A stretch of 63,429 bases of DNA from a virus, in IMG/VR virus record IMGVR_UViG_3300046804_004277, positions 1-63,429 of that record. One strand, 5' to 3'. The notes beneath the pieces are model-generated. The model was given only the letters and a program-made list of their open reading frames with translations, was not told where the DNA came from and did no database searches. Position 1 is the stretch's first letter. Every line of letters starts with the position of its first letter. The translations under genes and the position numbers were made by a program. This document shows, in pieces, positions 7,149 to 14,894 of this stretch.

Positions 7149-8185
7149 TATTCTACTTCGCAAGCTTGTTTATAAAGGTCTTGAAATATTCCTTTGATGA
7201 TATTTTTATCAAATCCAAATTCTGCTTCATCAATATAACGATTTAAAATTGAAATAGTATTCTCTTCCTCATCAACCTGAAACTCTTCATTTTCCTGAAT
7301 TTCAAAGTTTTCAATAATTTTGAGTTCTTGAATACCTGCAGTATAAAGTTTATCAATAAACTTTTCAAAATCTTTTGGTTTGGATTTTTTACGAACAATA
7401 ATTTTTACAATTTTATTTTCATACTCAGTGGCATCAAACATTTGATGCGCTGTATCCTCATAATAAATGTTATAGAATAATTTATAAGGATTGTTAATCG
7501 GAGTATGCTCTAGGGTTTCTGTATCAAAAATATGAAATCCACGAGGGTCATTTACATCATTCCAATACATTTCATAAGGATTACCAAGATAGAAGATGCG
7601 TCCATTATCAGAACGAGTGTGGTAATGACCAGAAAATACCTTTGTGAAGTTTGAAAAAATATTCGAATCCAGTCCATGCTCCTCCATAATCAGATTTCGA
7701 TTGACACGAAACCCTTGAAGTTCCAAGTGCCCAAATGCAACCTTTGCTTTTGACTTTTTGATTACATTCATCGTTTCTTCATAGTTCTCACTACAAATCC
7801 ATGGAATGAACGTCATATCAATTCCACCGACTTTTGTATTTGTTGGAGAACTATAAGTTTTAATGTTTGAATAAGTCTTGAGAAGAAGACTTGGAGAATT
7901 CACATGATTAGTATTCTTATAATAACAATCATGATTACCAACAATCATATGAACCTGATGGTCCCGCAAAGGTTCAAATACAACACGCTTCGCCCATTCC
8001 AAACTTTGATAGTCAATTGACTTCCGACTATCAAAAGCATCGCCCATATGAATGACTGCTTCTACCCCATGCTCTTTTAAGGCAGGGAAGAATACATTCT
8101 TATAGAAGAGTTCAAAGTGGTCATGAAGATGTTTAGAACCTTTGCGGGCACCAAAATGGCTGTCGGAAATTACGCCGATTTTCAC
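7148..8185 (-). CDS. gp47: gp47 recombination nuclease subunit, Mre11-like
   Basis: 345 residues with the calcineurin-type metallophosphoesterase motifs in order: SDSHFG (8-13), GDAFDSRK (about 48-55), GNHDC, FGHLE and SGHYHTR. It is the nuclease partner of gp46. The start overlaps the stop of the HNH endonuclease gene by 4 bp (ATGA), so translation is probably coupled. Length is close to T4 gp47. Confidence 0.95.
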   Translation of the reverse strand: MKIGVISDSHFGARKGSKHLHDHFELFYKNVFFPALKEHGVEAVIHMGDAFDSRKSIDYQSLEWAKRVVFEPLRDHQVHMIVGNHDCYYKNTNHVNSPSLLLKTYSNIKTYSSPTNTKVGGIDMTFIPWICSENYEETMNVIKKSKAKVAFGHLELQGFRVNRNLIMEEHGLDSNIFSNFTKVFSGHYHTRSDNGRIFYLGNPYEMYWNDVNDPRGFHIFDTETLEHTPINNPYKLFYNIYYEDTAHQMFDATEYENKIVKIIVRKKSKPKDFEKFIDKLYTAGIQELKIIENFEIQENEEFQVDEEENTISILNRYIDEAEFGFDKNIIKGIFQDLYKQACEVE

Positions 8186-8742
8186 TTTTGTTGCCTCCTG
8201 CTATTTTCTTGGGCAGTTTTCATAAGATGCTCTTCGTGAGTAATAATTTGGAGATTATCTGGGTGGTGCAGTCCACCCTCAAATAAAGGAATCATATGGT
8301 CTACATCATACTGCACTCCAGTGGTAAAAGTCAAGTGCTGTGCCTCTTGATATATTTCTTGAATTTGCCGAAGTTGTTGTTCGGTGATTTCAATTGGAAT
8401 ACCTTGTTTCAATCTAGCATATCGTCTTCTTTGCCTCTCACAATTTACTGCCTTACCTCTTTCGGTTTTAGCATATTTTCTCTTTATTCCATTGACTCTT
8501 TCTTTATTATCTTCACAATATTTTTGTTTTTTCTCCTTTGTCCTATAAGGTTTCATCAACTCTTCATTATTCAATTTTTCCAATCCTTTCTTTTTAAGGC
8601 AAGGAGCACAACTTGAAGTAGAAACATATTTTTCATAACTACCACAATGTTTGCAGGCAGTAGAACCTTCATAAGTTTTCTTACCTTCTTCTATTGCCTG
8701 TAATCTATTCTGTCTTCCAACACCGCTATATTGATTAGGCAT
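8182..8742 (-). CDS. HNH homing-type endonuclease
   Basis: 186 residues. A four-cysteine zinc knuckle lies near the N-terminus (C30, C33, C45, C48), a lysine/arginine-rich middle follows, and a C-terminal HNH domain has YDVDHMIPL (D148, H149), HHPDN and THEEH. It is a free-standing endonuclease wedged between gp55 and gp47, where it overlaps gp47 by 4 bp. Its expression seems controlled by a hairpin that encloses a late promoter (8745-8792) and covers the GGAG ribosome-binding site. It could be a selfish homing gene or one recruited for exclusion of co-infecting phages. Confidence 0.85.
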   Translation of the reverse strand: MPNQYSGVGRQNRLQAIEEGKKTYEGSTACKHCGSYEKYVSTSSCAPCLKKKGLEKLNNEELMKPYRTKEKKQKYCEDNKERVNGIKRKYAKTERGKAVNCERQRRRYARLKQGIPIEITEQQLRQIQEIYQEAQHLTFTTGVQYDVDHMIPLFEGGLHHPDNLQIITHEEHLMKTAQENSRRQQK

Positions 8743-8744
8743 AA

Positions 8745-8792
8745 TGCTCCGTAATGCTATAACTATTTATAATTATTAAACATTACGGAGCA
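8745..8792 (-). promoter_or_regulatory. Hairpin with late promoter in its loop, covering the HNH gene's Shine-Dalgarno
   Basis: Perfect 12-bp inverted repeat (8745-8756 with 8781-8792; TGCTCCGTAATG/CATTACGGAGCA). The 24-nt loop contains a perfect late promoter TATAAATA (8764-8771). The promoter-distal arm contains GGAG, four bases from the HNH ATG at 8742. Read-through RNA from gp55 would fold and hide GGAG. Late RNA starting about 6 nt past the promoter lacks the first arm and would be translatable. T4 uses this logic for lysozyme and I-TevI. Confidence 0.75.
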
Positions 8793-8794
8793 CT

Positions 8795-9274
8795 TCATCG
8801 GTTGTTATTTCTATATTGAATAGCATCTTTCATACTGTTGTATTCGCTATTGTTGCCAGAAAGCAAGCCGTCATCAATCGTCATAACCTCATCAAAACCA
8901 GTGCGTTCAATAATCTTGGTCTTGATTTCTAGTTGTTTTTTCTCTTTTTGAATTCTTCTCAGAAATGCGTAGTGAATAATCTGAGTAAAGTATGCAAAAG
9001 GATTTTGAGATTTCTCTGGATTGAAATTATGAATGTACTGCACACAATTTTCAATACCATCGGAAATCATGTCCTCACGGAACATGTAGTTGACAAAATT
9101 TGGTTTATAGGAAAGATGAGTCGCAATCTTCAGAAAACATTCACCCAAGTAATTGGTAATACGTGGTTTCGGTAAATCGTTTTCTTTTGCATGAGCAACC
9201 TTTGCACGATAAACAATAAGTGCTTCTAAAAGTTCTTTATTGTTTACATAATGTTCTGATTTTTTCTTTGGCAT
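8795..9274 (-). CDS. gp55: gp55 late-transcription sigma factor
   Basis: 159 residues, similar in length and layout to cyanophage gp55. MPKKKSEHYVNNKELLEAL leads into a helical region with ITNYLGECFLKIATHLSYKPNF and DMISDGIENCVQYIHNFNPEK, followed by NPFAYFTQIIHYAFLRRIQKEKKQ. This last part corresponds to sigma region 2, which recognises the -10 element. gp55 directs host RNA polymerase to TATAAATA late promoters, many of which are readable here. It is preceded by a host-type promoter, as expected for a gene needed before late transcription. Confidence 0.9.
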   Translation of the reverse strand: MPKKKSEHYVNNKELLEALIVYRAKVAHAKENDLPKPRITNYLGECFLKIATHLSYKPNFVNYMFREDMISDGIENCVQYIHNFNPEKSQNPFAYFTQIIHYAFLRRIQKEKKQLEIKTKIIERTGFDEVMTIDDGLLSGNNSEYNSMKDAIQYRNNNR

Positions 9275-9308
9275 GAGACTTTCATTTTTCCTATAATAAG
9301 TTATGTTT

Positions 9309-9338
9309 ATTATACCACACTTTTGAAGGGCTTGACAA
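9309..9338 (-). promoter_or_regulatory. Host sigma70-type promoter for gp55
   Basis: Minus strand TTGTCA (9333-9338), 18-nt spacer, TATAAT (9309-9314), about 35 nt upstream of the gp55 ATG. Five of six -35 bases and all six -10 bases match consensus. Confidence 0.7.
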
Positions 9339-9386
9339 GATATAAAAATATGTGTAGACTAGGTTTGTCTCCGTTGAAGATGAGAA

Positions 9387-9794
9387 CTAGCTTTCTTTAA
9401 TACCTTTAAAGAGATTTTCAAGTTTCTTGCGAGCATCCTCTACTGAAGATACATATCCCATCTTATCAGATACTTTGACTTCTCCAGATGGTTTATATAC
9501 TTCAATTGAATCATCATCAGTCAAATAGTGCTGATAGAGTTGAATTAATTTTTTATCTTTAGTTTCTGTCATGGTGATTACTTTATCAAGTTTAATCATA
9601 AAGAAATCATCATCTGCAAGTTCAATCCATGGTTTTACCTTTACATAAGAACCAGTGGGTCCAGAATTAACTTTCATGACTACTGGATTTTGAAGCACAA
9701 TAATAGGATCTCCATCATTCTCATCTACCATGACGAGTGATAGAATTTCTTCACCTGATATAAGTTTTATAATTGCGTAAAACTCTTCTCCCAT
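9387..9794 (-). CDS. Conserved cyanophage protein with LSm-like N-terminus
   Basis: 135 residues. The N-terminal half, EFYAIIKLISGEEILSLVMV followed by a strand-rich PIIVLQNPVVMKV, resembles an Sm/LSm-like beta-barrel. The C-terminus is charged and helical. It starts on the last base of the uvsW stop region and keeps its usual cyanophage place between uvsW and gp55. The function is unknown. An RNA-binding or regulatory role is a guess from the fold only. Confidence 0.75.
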   Translation of the reverse strand: MGEEFYAIIKLISGEEILSLVMVDENDGDPIIVLQNPVVMKVNSGPTGSYVKVKPWIELADDDFFMIKLDKVITMTETKDKKLIQLYQHYLTDDDSIEVYKPSGEVKVSDKMGYVSSVEDARKKLENLFKGIKES

Positions 9795-11257
9795 TATTCC
9801 TTTAGTGGTATATTTACAATATCATAATTAAAATTTTCTTCATTATAGATTTTGATTCTTTCGATTAAATGATTGAGAGTATAATTCTTTCTTGATTTAT
9901 AACTAATATCATCGGCAATGTCATATAAAGTTGCTTTTACTTTGTTTTCTCCTTTTCTGAGAACTCTTCCGATAGATTGGAGATTTCTAATTCTCGACTT
10001 CGATGGTGAAGCAAACACAACATTATGTAAGTTACGAATATTGATACCGGTAGAAAAAGTCCCATAAGATGCCACTATAATTGCGTTAGATTCTTTTTCT
10101 GTTATTTCACGAACCTTTTCTCGTTCTTCAGTTTCCACTCCACCATGAATAAAGAAAACATGACGATTTGGTGATATGTTATTATTTATTAAATCATATA
10201 AAGGTTGACCATGACCTTCGACTCTCGAAAATAAGACAAGAGTATTTCCTTTTAAATCTAATGTAAGATTTTTAATAAAGTTGTTTCGTTTTGAATGATT
10301 GATAATATACTGAACTTCATCTTCAAAAACATCAAATCGATTCGGTGGGTGTTTCAATAGAAGTATTTTAATATCCAATTTAGCCAGATGACCTTTCTGC
10401 ATCAGTTCATCTGTTTTAATAATCTTATAAGAAGGTCCAAATAATCCTTCTAAAACCCACTTATGAGTTTGACTTCCATCTAAGGTTCCAGTAAATCCAA
10501 AACGGTATTTTGCATCACAAAGTTTTGTCATTATAGATATTAATGACTTGGATTTAAACTGGTGTGCCTCATCGCCTACGACTACATTAAATCTGGCAAA
10601 ATACTGCTTAGGCAATTTGTAAATGCTTTGCCAAGTAGTAATAATGACTTGGGAATCAGTTTCTCTTTCCTTTCCCGCGTAGATTTTGTGGCAAAATGAA
10701 CCAACATCCCATCCATAATCTGCAAAATCTTTATACATTTGTTCTACAAGGGAAGTCGTTGGGACAACTATCAGAATATTTTGCTGTTTCTCAACATAAT
10801 ATCTCACAACAGAATATATCATTAATGACTTTCCAGAAGCAGTTGGAGATATCAATAACTTTCGATTATGTCGCAAAGCGTCGTATACTCCCTCAACTTG
10901 GTAATCGCGTGGGGCGTGTCTACTGATTGCGGTCATATAATCTTTCACACCTTCCTTTGAGATGTTCTCATTTACCTCAAAAGGAAGACCATAAAACTTA
11001 TTATTTGTGAACTCATACGTGTAATTATGATCTTCACAAAATTTGATAATTCTATCTAAGAGCCCAATATAAATCTCACCTGTTTGTGTAGAGAATAGGC
11101 GAATTTTTCCGTCCCAGTATTTGTTGCGAAACTGGGGACTGAATTTTGCATTTGGAACATCAAACGTAAATTGGTCTTGAAGTTCGTAATAAACGTGAGG
11201 TTCTGCTTTAATATACAGATATACTTCGTTCTTTTTTGATATAATCAAATGACTCAT
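9794..11257 (-). CDS. uvsW: UvsW RNA-DNA helicase
   Basis: 487 residues, superfamily 2 helicase. The N-terminal UvsW domain contains PNAKFSPQFRNKYWDGKIRL. Then come RDYQ, Walker A SPTASGKS (137-144), motif II DEAH (229-232), GFTGTLDG (motif III), TLVLFSR and QSIGRVLRKGE (motif VI). T4 UvsW unwinds R-loops and branched DNA and shifts replication from origin- to recombination-dependent mode. It sits next to uvsY and gp55. A late-type promoter within a small hairpin precedes it. Confidence 0.95.
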   Translation of the reverse strand: MSHLIISKKNEVYLYIKAEPHVYYELQDQFTFDVPNAKFSPQFRNKYWDGKIRLFSTQTGEIYIGLLDRIIKFCEDHNYTYEFTNNKFYGLPFEVNENISKEGVKDYMTAISRHAPRDYQVEGVYDALRHNRKLLISPTASGKSLMIYSVVRYYVEKQQNILIVVPTTSLVEQMYKDFADYGWDVGSFCHKIYAGKERETDSQVIITTWQSIYKLPKQYFARFNVVVGDEAHQFKSKSLISIMTKLCDAKYRFGFTGTLDGSQTHKWVLEGLFGPSYKIIKTDELMQKGHLAKLDIKILLLKHPPNRFDVFEDEVQYIINHSKRNNFIKNLTLDLKGNTLVLFSRVEGHGQPLYDLINNNISPNRHVFFIHGGVETEEREKVREITEKESNAIIVASYGTFSTGINIRNLHNVVFASPSKSRIRNLQSIGRVLRKGENKVKATLYDIADDISYKSRKNYTLNHLIERIKIYNEENFNYDIVNIPLKE

Positions 11258-11270
11258 ATTTTATATCATC

Positions 11271-11290
11271 CCGATACAAATATTTATCGG
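11271..11290 (-). promoter_or_regulatory. Late promoter (GATAAATA) inside a small inverted repeat, upstream of uvsW
   Basis: GATAAATA (11281-11288) lies 24 nt upstream of the uvsW ATG. The flanks CCGATA and TATCGG form a perfect 6-bp inverted repeat (11271-11276 with 11285-11290), ending 13 nt before the ATG. Confidence 0.5.
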
Positions 11291-11297
11291 CAATAAA

Positions 11298-11316
11298 AAA
11301 GGGAGTCAAACTCCCT
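11298..11316 (-). terminator. Rho-independent terminator after the oxygenase gene
   Basis: Stem AGGGAGT/ACTCCCT (11300-11306 with 11310-11316), followed on the minus strand by TTTTTTATTG. It touches the stop codon of the oxygenase gene. Confidence 0.75.
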
Positions 11317-11785
11317 ATTTGTAATTTAAATTTATAACAACTCTTACTTTACTATTTGTACAAGTTGTTCCTCTATGTCTTATGTTTGAATCAAATGTAA
11401 CTAATCTATTTGCAATACTTTCTATTTTTGTACCATCTTCAAATTCTGTCCACCCGTTATTTGTATTAATATAAAAAATTGATGTTTGAACATCTTCAAC
11501 ATCTATATGAAATTTCCTTTCAATTATTTTTTCTGTTCGTGGGCTTAAATTGGATTTAATTCTAACAACTTCTTTGATACTTAATTTTTCTAATAAAGGG
11601 ATTAAGATAGTATCAGATTCTATAAACTTATGAATAAACTGATAATTATCTAAATCAAAAATATCAAATAATTGATTTGTATAATCGACAAATGGATTAT
11701 AGTGCCATTCAAAATATGGTCCCATCAGATGATTTTGAATCTTTAAAAATTCTTCTTCTGATAAAAAATTATCTATTATTTTCAT
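11315..11785 (-). CDS. 2-oxoglutarate/Fe(II)-dependent oxygenase
   Basis: 156 residues. The C-terminal half has the iron-binding triad pattern: HID (HxD, in RKFHIDVEDVQ), a distal H in NIRHRGTT, and the 2-oxoglutarate-binding R in KVRVVINLNY. A double-stranded beta-helix of this size is common in cyanophages. It lies just downstream of uvsY, touching it end to end, and ends in a terminator. The substrate is unknown; DNA, protein or small molecules are all possible. Confidence 0.8.
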   Translation of the reverse strand: MKIIDNFLSEEEFLKIQNHLMGPYFEWHYNPFVDYTNQLFDIFDLDNYQFIHKFIESDTILIPLLEKLSIKEVVRIKSNLSPRTEKIIERKFHIDVEDVQTSIFYINTNNGWTEFEDGTKIESIANRLVTFDSNIRHRGTTCTNSKVRVVINLNYK

Positions 11786-12217
11786 TTAATTAAATCCTGC
11801 TTGGAATTTATGCCATTCAATTGAATTTTTGATTTGATAAGTTCTGTTAGAAACTGTCTTAATAATCTCTTCTAAGAACTTAAGCATAATGTCATAATAC
11901 CTTATCTTCAAGTCAATTTTAGAAAGTCTCTCATCTGCACTCATATACCTCTCTATGGCATCCTTTTCTCTTACCTTATAAGGAAATGGTTCTTCTACAT
12001 AGACCTCTGCTGGCGCCTTTCCTGTGTAGTAATTATAGCGTTCTAAACGCACCTTATTATAAGTATCTCTTGCTTTCTCACGAAGAAGAGTGATTGTATT
12101 ATAGATTGTATAATATTTTGAATGTAGTTGAGGAATTTTTAAAGATTCATCATGTAAGTTGTCAGGATCAATGACAGAATCTCTCTGCCACATCTCCTGT
12201 ATTTCATCAAGATTCAT
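11786..12217 (-). CDS. uvsY: UvsY recombination mediator
   Basis: 143 residues. It shares with T4 UvsY the start MNLDEIQEMWQRDSVIDPDNL, the central RLERYNYYTGKAP and the KSxLSADxxLxKxD-like segment YMSADERLSKIDLKIRYY, and it ends at IEWHKFQAGFN (T4: MRAFEAGK). It loads UvsX recombinase on gp32-coated single-stranded DNA. The start overlaps the stop of the gp3 gene by 4 bp (ATGA). Confidence 0.9.
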   Translation of the reverse strand: MNLDEIQEMWQRDSVIDPDNLHDESLKIPQLHSKYYTIYNTITLLREKARDTYNKVRLERYNYYTGKAPAEVYVEEPFPYKVREKDAIERYMSADERLSKIDLKIRYYDIMLKFLEEIIKTVSNRTYQIKNSIEWHKFQAGFN

Positions 12218-12777
12218 GTACTTGTAAATGCATAAAGTGGTTTTCCGTCTAGACCTAGTATATCATAGATTGTGTATTTGAAAACCACCTCTGCCGTAAA
12301 ATATTGAATATCCGTAACCGTTGAATCAAATTCTAATGAAGTTATGGAAACTGGAAAAAGGTCTTGAAATCTTACAAGTGCAGTATCTTTAAAATTGCTG
12401 TTTAAGATGCGAAGAGTTCCATCACTATATGCTCTTTTATCATCTTTAGTTCCATCCTTATCTGTAGTCAAAGTTGCATATTCTTGAAGACTTCCAGAAC
12501 CACCTAAAGCAGTCAACCAGTTGTGAATAATCATATAATTTTCCATACTCTCGTCAACAAGAAATTTTAAATTGAAATCTCCAAAAATCATTTTACCACC
12601 AGGTTGTGGAATATCATTTAAATAATCTGGTTGAATGACTGTGGAAAGATTTAATTCTGGTAATCTTGCAGAATTGGAAAAAAATGGAACTTTTGGATAC
12701 TTTGCCAAAGTAAATTTAAATCCAGTTGGAGATAAAAAATTTCTATTTCCAATTTGATTGGCAAGTGCATTTGTCAT
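12214..12777 (-). CDS. gp3: gp3-like tail completion / tube terminator protein
   Basis: 187 residues. The central FLVDESMENYMIIHNWLTAL, followed by a strand-rich C-terminal half, is the pattern of tube-like proteins annotated gp3 in T4-type phages. The position between gp23 and uvsY is where cyanophages place gp3. T4 gp3 caps the tail tube and stabilises the sheath end. The sequence also resembles tube proteins such as gp19 in general layout, so the precise family is moderately sure. Confidence 0.75.
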   Translation of the reverse strand: MTNALANQIGNRNFLSPTGFKFTLAKYPKVPFFSNSARLPELNLSTVIQPDYLNDIPQPGGKMIFGDFNLKFLVDESMENYMIIHNWLTALGGSGSLQEYATLTTDKDGTKDDKRAYSDGTLRILNSNFKDTALVRFQDLFPVSITSLEFDSTVTDIQYFTAEVVFKYTIYDILGLDGKPLYAFTST

Positions 12778-12789
12778 GATTTAATCCTC

Positions 12790-13380
12790 TTATTTTGATG
12801 GCTTTACTTTTGCCATTACTGGTTCTGGAGCAGTTTTTACATAAACTTTTTGTTTGCCAAATTCTTTCGAAGTAATATTTGGTTTACCCGAAACATCAGC
12901 AGCAGTTTGTCTTGCAAGATCAAAACTTACACCTTTATTGTATTGCCCAGATTTTCCAAAGTTTCCAGTATCAAATGAATGTGTTGTTGCAACAGGTGCT
13001 TTTGTTCCTGGTGCTTTAGTCATCTGAAGTTTAGTTCCAAAAGGTATAGATGGTTTGGAACTTGTTGGAGATTTGTATGGAACAGCAACTCCTACTGCAG
13101 TATCTGAAAATTTCTCTCCACTTGCAGTTTTTGAACCTGGAGTATCCGCTTTACTATAAGAACTTACTGTTACTGGTTTCCAACCATATCTTTTTTGCTC
13201 CGCATCAGTATGTGCTCTTTGAGTGAATTTTCCACTTGACTTATCAAGAACCCCCGATTGATAATTTTTATACGCCAAAACAGTTTGTGCTGGTTTTGGT
13301 TTAGGTAGTGGGGGAGGATTAAATCCAAAAAATTCTTGGCAGTTATATGCCTGCTCACAAAACTGCTTATAAGTTTTCAT
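12790..13380 (-). CDS. RlpA-like double-psi beta-barrel protein with capsid-targeting-like N-terminus
   Basis: 196 residues. The first residues, MKTYKQFCEQA, are close to the T4 capsid-targeting MKTYQEFIAEA. A proline/lysine linker is followed by a domain with VSSYSKADTPGSKTASGEKF, IPFGTKLQMTK, a TTHSFDTGNFG loop and VSFDLARQTA. These are the features of an RlpA/expansin-type double-psi barrel that binds or cuts peptidoglycan, with the conserved FDL aspartate. It lies next to the major capsid gene and behind a late promoter (CTAAATA). I infer a virion or internal protein acting on the cell wall at entry or exit. Catalytic activity is unproven. Confidence 0.75.
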   Translation of the reverse strand: MKTYKQFCEQAYNCQEFFGFNPPPLPKPKPAQTVLAYKNYQSGVLDKSSGKFTQRAHTDAEQKRYGWKPVTVSSYSKADTPGSKTASGEKFSDTAVGVAVPYKSPTSSKPSIPFGTKLQMTKAPGTKAPVATTHSFDTGNFGKSGQYNKGVSFDLARQTAADVSGKPNITSKEFGKQKVYVKTAPEPVMAKVKPSK

Positions 13381-13399
13381 TGAATGGGATATTTTTAAA

Positions 13400-13406
13400 T
13401 ATTTAG
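13400..13406 (-). promoter_or_regulatory. Late promoter variant (CTAAATA)
   Basis: CTAAATA, a late -10 form reported in cyanophages, 20 nt upstream of the RlpA-like gene. Confidence 0.5.
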
Positions 13407-13407
13407 A

Positions 13408-13436
13408 TAAAAAAAGACCCCCCTTGCGGGAGGTCT
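13408..13436 (-). terminator. Terminator after gp23
   Basis: Hairpin AGACCCCCC-TTGC-GGGAGGTCT (13415-13436, one mismatch), followed on the minus strand by TTTTTTTATC, 20 bp past the gp23 stop. Confidence 0.8.
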
Positions 13437-13455
13437 GAGAATATGTGAGAAAGAC

Positions 13456-14844
13456 TCACATGAGGTTATTAACTTTAACTCTTCTGTAATATACGTTGGA
13501 GTTGGTTGAAATAACACCAGGAGTTGCGGTTGAAGCACCCTTAGCAAATGGGTTGGCGACCAGACCATATCTGGTCTTAAAGCCAATCTTAGGCTGGAAG
13601 GTTTGCTCACCAACTGCACGAACCATCTGGAGAGGAACGTATGGGCAGTAGAAGAGACCAGCATCATAAGCTGAAGAACCCTTATAACCAACAACGTAGT
13701 ATTGGTTTGCAGCAACGTTTGCCGAATATGGGTCGATGTAGACCTTAAATTTACCTTGGAGAACACCAGCAAAAGTATTGCCAGTATCATCAACGTTCAG
13801 ATTAGCATTGAGTGCAGGGGTGTAATCGAGAACACCAGCCATTGCAAGTGCTGAAGCAACATCAGCAGAGCAGATGATAGTGTTGCCCTTCCCTCTACGA
13901 GTTTGCTGTGCAATTGCGTTTGCATCGCGCTCGATTTGGAAAATAAGACCCTTGAACTTCTCAACTGACCAACGACCGTTGGAGTCAACGTCGAGGTCAA
14001 AAGTACCACTGGTAGCAACGTTTGCCTGAGCACCAGGAACAGCACTCTTATAGATGGTACGAATAACTTCGCGGTTGATTTCGGCAAGAATCTCAGTTGA
14101 GAGAATGTTTGCTAATTCCGCTTCAGCATTCAGACCGTGGATTGCCTTGAGGTCCTGAGCGAGTTCTAATGAGTACTCAGCTTTCAGAGCTCTTGACTGT
14201 GCAGTAACGGTGACTTTCTCAATCGAGAATGCCATCTCGTTGAAATAGTTGGTGCTGCCGTCGCCAAGTGCCTCAGCGTTTGCGGTGGTCATCGCTTCGC
14301 CAACATTATAGTCAGTTGGCGATGTTCCTTGGTTGGTTGGGCTTAAGAGACCTGGGTTCGAACCTTGTTGGCTGGTAGTACCAAGACCAACAGTACCGTC
14401 GATGAAACCAGCGGTACGGTTGAAGCTATTGTTCTGACCAGAGAATGCTGAATCTGCTTCGTTGTAGAAGGCTTCAGTACCAGACTGGCTGCTATAACGT
14501 GAACGCATTGCGAAGATAAGTCCAGTAGGACCGTTCATTGGTTGAACGCCACAAATATCATAGGCGATCAGGTTAGGCATCGAACGACGGATCAGTGAGA
14601 TCAGTACGGGGTCGAAACCTGCGGTAGGTGAAGATGAATTACCACTGAAACCACCAGTACCAGCAGAGTTGGTTGGTGAAGCTTCGTAAAGGAATTCGCG
14701 CTCTTCGCGGATTGATTTTTCTTGGTTTTCGAGCAGGATTGCGGTTACACTTCTACGATGAGAATCTTTGATTGGATCAAGACCTTCATAGTCGAGGAGG
14801 GGTGCCCACTTCTCCTGCAATTGTTCTACATTGAACATTTGCAT
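13456..14844 (-). CDS. gp23: gp23 major capsid protein
   Basis: 462 residues, the HK97-fold T4-type major capsid protein. Diagnostic segments are LISLIRRSMPNLIAYDICGV and QPMNGPTGLIFAMRSRY near the N-terminus, and VVGYKGSSAYDAGLFYCPYV near the C-terminus. The gp21 cleavage site is probably LYE|A after Glu54, fitting the (L/I)xE|A rule and removing a delta domain like that of T4. It lies downstream of gp21 and gp22 in the standard order and ends in a strong terminator. No clear TATAAATA is seen right before it. Confidence 0.97.
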   Translation of the reverse strand: MQMFNVEQLQEKWAPLLDYEGLDPIKDSHRRSVTAILLENQEKSIREEREFLYEASPTNSAGTGGFSGNSSSPTAGFDPVLISLIRRSMPNLIAYDICGVQPMNGPTGLIFAMRSRYSSQSGTEAFYNEADSAFSGQNNSFNRTAGFIDGTVGLGTTSQQGSNPGLLSPTNQGTSPTDYNVGEAMTTANAEALGDGSTNYFNEMAFSIEKVTVTAQSRALKAEYSLELAQDLKAIHGLNAEAELANILSTEILAEINREVIRTIYKSAVPGAQANVATSGTFDLDVDSNGRWSVEKFKGLIFQIERDANAIAQQTRRGKGNTIICSADVASALAMAGVLDYTPALNANLNVDDTGNTFAGVLQGKFKVYIDPYSANVAANQYYVVGYKGSSAYDAGLFYCPYVPLQMVRAVGEQTFQPKIGFKTRYGLVANPFAKGASTATPGVISTNSNVYYRRVKVNNLM

Positions 14845-14894
14845 TGTTTTTTACCTCTATTGGAAATTGTTAGTTTGACTTTATGATTTAAAAA

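Noticed and set aside
9332-9360. Plus-strand promoter TTGACA-17-TAGACT
   Set aside because: No plus-strand gene follows. The same bases form the better minus-strand TTGTCA-18-TATAAT before gp55.
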